The notes under the pieces: model-generated | Told to the model about the DNA's origin: nothing | The model's database searches: none | What the model saw: the letters and a program-made list of their open reading frames with translations, nothing else | Shown here: positions 60,533-64,000 of the stretch, one piece after another | Layout of the letters: each line of letters starts with the position of its first letter | How positions within the stretch are numbered: the stretch's first letter is position 1 | Made by a program: the position numbers and the translations under genes | Assembly: GCA_006218045.1 (NCBI GenBank) | Contig: VBWB01000011.1 | Location: 1 to 64,000 of the forward strand | Direction: 5' to 3' | Source: Stygiobacter sp. | Lineage (GTDB): Bacteria; Pseudomonadota; Alphaproteobacteria; Rhodospirillales; Magnetospirillaceae | DNA length: 64,000 bases

Positions 60533-62545
60533 CTATTCGGCCGCGACGGGACTGGAGGTTCCGTCGGTTTTGCCCGTGTCGCCATCGTTTTCCGTGACCT
60601 GTTCGGTGATGGGGTTCGGCGTGCGCAACGGCTCGGGCAGCCAGCCGGTGTCGGCGAGCAGAGTCTCCGCCTCGGCGGCCATGTCGCCCTTCTTGAGGTG
60701 CTCGATGCGGTCGGCGGCCCGCTGCCCCTTGGCTTCCGCCACGGATTGGAGGATGCGGGCCTTGGTGACGCGGCCGAGGAAGGTGTCCACGGTCGGCCGC
60801 CAGCCGGCCGCCGCCATGTCGAGCCCGACCGCTTGGGCCAGCCGGTCGGCATGGGCGAGTGCACGGGGGCGACGGTTCCATGTCTCGTTGACCGCGTTGA
60901 CCGACAGGCTGATGACATGGGCGAACAGCGCCGAACGGCTGTCGGAATCCCAGCCCCGGAGAGTATCCCATAGGTCGTCCGGCTCCTTCGGCAGAAGCTG
61001 CGCCCAGCCGTCATGGCGGGTGCGGATCGCCTCGGCGACGGCACTGTCGTTGAGGCCCGGCGCCTGGTTGCCGAAGGCGACGCTCTTCAGTTCCAGTTCC
61101 AGGCAAGAGTCGGAACCGTAGTGGTAGAACACCTTCAGGGCGAGCGCGTGCAGTGCGGCCAGGAAGGCGACGTCCGGATGCTCGCCCAGCGCCTGGCGCA
61201 GACCCAGCGTGCGATGCGCGGTCAGCTCGCTCATCAGCCGGTCGGAGATCGGCGTCAGGCCGTCTTCTTCCTCGGACTCCGGCATGGGAGCGTAGGCTTC
61301 GGCACTGACGGTGTCCATGCCCTCGACACCCGCCGCCATGCTGCGCTCCACTGCGGTCGGTTCCTGTTCGACCGGCAATTCGTCCTCGGGGCGGACATAG
61401 CCGCGCTCGACACGCAAGGTGCCGTCCTGGGCGATGCTGACGAAGGCGCCGGCGCGGGCGATTTCGGCCGGGTCGAAGGCGACAGGCCGGTTCTCGAACG
61501 CCGCCAGTGCCGTCTCCAGTTCGCCGAAGCGTTCATCGACGGCTTCGGGCAATTCCTCGGCGCTGTCGTACTGCGCCGACAAGTTCTCGTACTCGGCCTG
61601 GAGTGCGTCGCGGGCCGCTTCTTCCTCGGCCGTCATCGCCATTGCCTCGCCGCGCAGTTGGCGCAGACCGAAGGTGTGGCCGTAGGGGAAGTCGGGCGCC
61701 ACCTCGATCCATTTCCAGCCCTCGGCGGCGATCCCTTCCGCTTCGGCTTTCAGCCTGTCGGCGACCATGCGCTCGACCAGGGACACGTCTTGCAGCCAGC
61801 CGCCGTCGTCGCCCTGGAACAGGTCGCGCATCACCGTGCCGCCGGCGGCGACGTAAGATTCGATGCCGATGAACCGTACCCGCTTGTCGGACGCGCGCAC
61901 CGAACCTTCGGTCAGCATGCGGCGGATGGTGTGGGGCTGCTTGTCGTAGGACTGGTACAGCCGCTCGAACACCTGTTCCTGGCGCTCGTGGTCGCCGGAC
62001 ACCGTGAAGGCCATGAGCTGGTCCAGGGACAAGCCGTCCTCGGCATAGATGTCGAGCAGGCGGGGAGAGACCGAGGCGAGCTTCAGTCGCTGCTTGACGA
62101 CGTTGACCGAGACGAAGAAGGCGGCGGCGATCTCCTCCTCGGACTGCCCTTTCTCCTTCAGCGCCAGGAAGGCCCGGAACTGGTCGAGCGGATGCAGCGG
62201 CGCGCGCTGGATGTTCTCGGCCAGCGAGTCCTCCTCGGGGATGCCGCCTTCGCGCACGACGCAGGGCACCGGTGCGGTCTTGGCCAGGCGCTTCTGCTTG
62301 ACCAGCAGTTCCAGCGCCCGGTAGCGCCGGCCACCGGCGGGAATCTCGTACATGCCGGTTTCCATTCCATCGGCGTCGGTGACCGCCCGGACGCTGAGGC
62401 CTTGCAACAGGCCGCGCCGCGCGATGTCCTCGGCCAGTTGCTCGATCGAGACGCCGGCCTTGACGTGCCGGACGTTGGACTGGCTGAGCACCAGTTTGTT
62501 GAAGGGGATGTCGCGCGAGGGCGAAAGCGTGATCTTCTGTACCAT
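60533..62545 (-). CDS. Large ParB/RepB-type nuclease-domain protein
   Basis: A 670-residue protein. Residues 10-120 are a ParB N-terminal domain (IPAGGRRYRALELL; EDSLAENIQRAPLHPLDQFRAF) and 130-190 the HTH (EEEIAAAFFVSVNVVKQRLKLA). The long, acidic C-terminal part is typical of the big ParB proteins of alphaproteobacterial elements. ATG 62545 has GGAG eight bases before it. Not adjacent to parA, 12 kb away. It may act in replication or partition of the circular form. Confidence 0.9.
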   Translation of the reverse strand: MVQKITLSPSRDIPFNKLVLSQSNVRHVKAGVSIEQLAEDIARRGLLQGLSVRAVTDADGMETGMYEIPAGGRRYRALELLVKQKRLAKTAPVPCVVREGGIPEEDSLAENIQRAPLHPLDQFRAFLALKEKGQSEEEIAAAFFVSVNVVKQRLKLASVSPRLLDIYAEDGLSLDQLMAFTVSGDHERQEQVFERLYQSYDKQPHTIRRMLTEGSVRASDKRVRFIGIESYVAAGGTVMRDLFQGDDGGWLQDVSLVERMVADRLKAEAEGIAAEGWKWIEVAPDFPYGHTFGLRQLRGEAMAMTAEEEAARDALQAEYENLSAQYDSAEELPEAVDERFGELETALAAFENRPVAFDPAEIARAGAFVSIAQDGTLRVERGYVRPEDELPVEQEPTAVERSMAAGVEGMDTVSAEAYAPMPESEEEDGLTPISDRLMSELTAHRTLGLRQALGEHPDVAFLAALHALALKVFYHYGSDSCLELELKSVAFGNQAPGLNDSAVAEAIRTRHDGWAQLLPKEPDDLWDTLRGWDSDSRSALFAHVISLSVNAVNETWNRRPRALAHADRLAQAVGLDMAAAGWRPTVDTFLGRVTKARILQSVAEAKGQRAADRIEHLKKGDMAAEAETLLADTGWLPEPLRTPNPITEQVTENDGDTGKTDGTSSPVAAE

Positions 62546-62770
62546 GTCGCTTACTCCGGACGGGCGGCCGGGAACCTCTTCCCTGACCTCCGAACCCGTC
62601 ACGAAGCGAAGCGCCGCCCTCTGCCTCTCGGGGGCGACGCCGTAGACCCAGAAAACCACGGAAACGCAAAGCCGGGATCGCACGGACCCGGAAAGACGCG
62701 GAACCGCAAATCCTGAAAAGCGGTTTAACGCGGAACCGGAAGCCCGATGATCGGCAGGGTGGGATGTCAG

Positions 62771-63286
62771 TCAGTTCGCCGCGAACCCGTTGCGTTCAAG
62801 GTCCTTGATGCGGACGATCATGCTTCGCTTGGGATCACCAGGCAGATCCTCGAAGCCGAAGCGGCGATAGAACCCTCGCGCCTCTTCATCAAGGGGATGG
62901 GTGAGAACACCGAAGCTGCCGACTTGCCTGGACACCAGAACCGACGTCTTCAGGGCATAGAACAGCAATGACCGGGCCACGCCCGTCCGCTGGAACCGCC
63001 GGTCGACGGCAAGCTGGCCGAGCAGGAAGATCGGGACGGTGTCCGGCGTATTGCGCTGCGCCGCCTTGGGCAGGAATTCCCGCTCGATTTGTCCCGTGCT
63101 CAAGGTGACGTAGCCGGTGATGGCGCCGGTTTCCGTGTCGCACAGCACCGTGGTGCGGGAGATGCCGAGCTGCTGATTGCGCCAGGCATTCCGCCGGAAC
63201 CACTGGTTCATCGAGTCCCGGCCGCAGTCAAAGGCTTCCCGGTCGTCCGTTCCGTCGAGCGGACGGGGCGGACTCAGTCGCGCCAT
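62771..63286 (-). CDS. GNAT-family toxin, TacT-like
   Basis: A 171-residue acetyltransferase with the TacT pattern: FDCGRDSMNQWFRRNAWRN near the start, LLGQLAVDRRFQRTGVARSLL as the acetyl-CoA-binding loop, and SFGVLTHPLDEEARGFYRRFGF. Such toxins acetylate aminoacyl-tRNA and stop translation. ATG 63286 overlaps the antitoxin gene by 13 bases. Motifs look intact. Confidence 0.9.
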   Translation of the reverse strand: MARLSPPRPLDGTDDREAFDCGRDSMNQWFRRNAWRNQQLGISRTTVLCDTETGAITGYVTLSTGQIEREFLPKAAQRNTPDTVPIFLLGQLAVDRRFQRTGVARSLLFYALKTSVLVSRQVGSFGVLTHPLDEEARGFYRRFGFEDLPGDPKRSMIVRIKDLERNGFAAN

Positions 63287-63540
63287 GGCGGAGTGGCCAT
63301 GGCAAGCTCGCCGAGGGCAGGAACCTCCTTCGCCGGGCTGTCGGCCCAGGCCTCGAACTTCTCCCAATCGGCTGCGGGGATGATCACGCGGTTCTGCTGG
63401 ACGAGTTCGATCTCGGCGGCCTCCACCGCCTTGCGGCGGATGAAGTCGCTCAAATTGGTGCGGGATTGTTCGGCGGCGGCTTCGAGAAGCGCACGCTCCT
63501 GCTGCGAAATCCGGACACTGACCGGCGCGAGATTGACCAT
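63274..63540 (-). CDS. DUF1778 antitoxin, TacA-like
   Basis: An 88-residue ribbon-helix-helix antitoxin (VSVRISQQERALLEAAAEQS) with a C-terminal segment that blocks the GNAT toxin. ATG 63540 follows AAAGGAG. An inverted repeat upstream (63561-63579) is the likely operator. Confidence 0.92.
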   Translation of the reverse strand: MVNLAPVSVRISQQERALLEAAAEQSRTNLSDFIRRKAVEAAEIELVQQNRVIIPAADWEKFEAWADSPAKEVPALGELAMATPPWRD

Positions 63541-63560
63541 CGGGGAACTCCTTTCATGCC

Positions 63561-63579
63561 TGTATGACAATAGCATACA
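63561..63579. promoter_or_regulatory. TacAT-like operator
   Basis: TGTATG-N7-CATACA, perfect six-base arms, 20 bases before the antitoxin start. Suits binding by the RHH antitoxin. Confidence 0.65.
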
Positions 63580-63654
63580 TTGGGCCGATGGGAAAACATT
63601 GTCGAGGGGATGAAGCCGGAAATACGGAAACCCGTATCTCCGGCTTCAAGGACG

Positions 63655-64000
63655 TCAGGCCGCGCGGTCGAGCAGCTTCTTGGCTCGGGCTTCCAGATCA
63701 AGGCGGGCATCCTGATGGGGTTTGTCGCGGGCGATGGCGGTGATCCCCTGTACGAAATCGAACACGCTTTCCGGTTTGCGGCCTTCCTCGATCAGCACCG
63801 TCTCGATGATCTTGGCGGTTTCCGCCTTGGAGAACCCCCGCTTGCGCAGGAACTCGTCGCGGTCTTCGTCGCTGTGGGCGACGATCTTCTCCCGCGCGGC
63901 CTTGATGCCGTTGACGAACGGCATGGGCGAGGAATCGGCGAAGCGGGTCAGGGCCGGGGCGGCTTCATGGGCGAAACGCGAGGCGGCGTATTTGGAATGG
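63655..64000 (-). CDS. DUF932 protein, 3' part
   Basis: The frame is open to the window edge; the visible C-terminal 114 residues (ASRFAHEAAPALTRFADSS, FLRKRGFSKAETAKIIETVL, VFDFVQGITAIAR) match DUF932 proteins of plasmids and conjugative elements. The ATG at 63924 is internal, not the start. Function unknown. Confidence 0.88.
   Translation of the reverse strand, partial: HSKYAASRFAHEAAPALTRFADSSPMPFVNGIKAAREKIVAHSDEDRDEFLRKRGFSKAETAKIIETVLIEEGRKPESVFDFVQGITAIARDKPHQDARLDLEARAKKLLDRAA

Noticed and set aside
61013-62716. Long plus-strand ORF opposite the ParB-like gene
   Set aside because: Antisense shadow; the minus-strand ParB motifs and ribosome site explain the region.

Overview
The window looks like chromosome of a high-GC alphaproteobacterium. 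The rRNA style, the type II DMSO-reductase-family operon and the Tn4371-like/sphingomonad-like conjugative genes suggest Rhodospirillales, perhaps Magnetospirillum-like; the genus is inference. It opens inside a 23S rRNA gene, followed by 5S rRNA and a strong terminator.

Region 1 (about 1.2-28.3 kb) is an accessory redox/sulfur region. A leftward seven-gene operon (1245-6679) encodes an MFS carrier, a DsrE-like protein, a frameshifted Crp/Fnr regulator, a methyltransferase, a cysteine desulfurase, a YbaK/ProX-type deacylase and a nucleoside phosphorylase. Next come a second MFS gene, an ArsR-rhodanese fusion regulator, an Fnr-like regulator and a transposase remnant. A complete type II DMSO-reductase-family cluster follows in the order alpha, beta, chaperone, gamma (10529-15642), with moaA, a moaD-like gene and tatA behind it. 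TauE/SafE and YnfA-like membrane proteins, two abutting gene fragments (tauE and chrA), a DUF4395 membrane protein, a Crp regulator, an MBL-fold protein with altered metal ligands and an ABC/LolA-like/outer-membrane-barrel operon come next. The region ends with an alpha/beta hydrolase and a second ArsR-rhodanese regulator. Five sites of the form ATTCAA-N8-TTGAAT (two of them with one mismatch) precede these transcription units, including both ArsR-rhodanese genes. They define a local regulon that probably responds to reactive sulfur.

Region 2 (about 28.4-64 kb, open at the right edge) is part of an integrative conjugative element. It carries a LysR regulator, DUF2274, trbI-G-F-L-J-E-D-C-B, an HNH-nuclease cargo gene, a CopG-like gene, traG, a toxin-antitoxin pair with a frameshifted toxin, a relaxase, a lytic transglycosylase, DUF736, traF, DUF2840, a ribbon-helix-helix protein, parA, a DnaA-box-like cluster, an AlpA-like protein, DUF2285 proteins, an XRE regulator, a second toxin-antitoxin pair, DUF2493, Toprim and ParB proteins, a TacAT-like pair and DUF932. 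No integrase or attachment site is in the window.

The main defence cargo, at 53.8-58 kb, is a two-gene short-Argonaute system: a DUF4365 (DREN)-APAZ effector plus a MID-PIWI short pAgo, matching the SPARDA architecture. A same-strand gene of unknown family (56712-57950) lies 122 nt upstream and is the best candidate for an undescribed accessory component.

Four otherwise intact genes carry apparent single-base indels (crp-like near 4660, PemK-like toxin at 42551, DUF2285 at 49407, a membrane protein near 53157). They are either real decay or consensus errors in the assembly.
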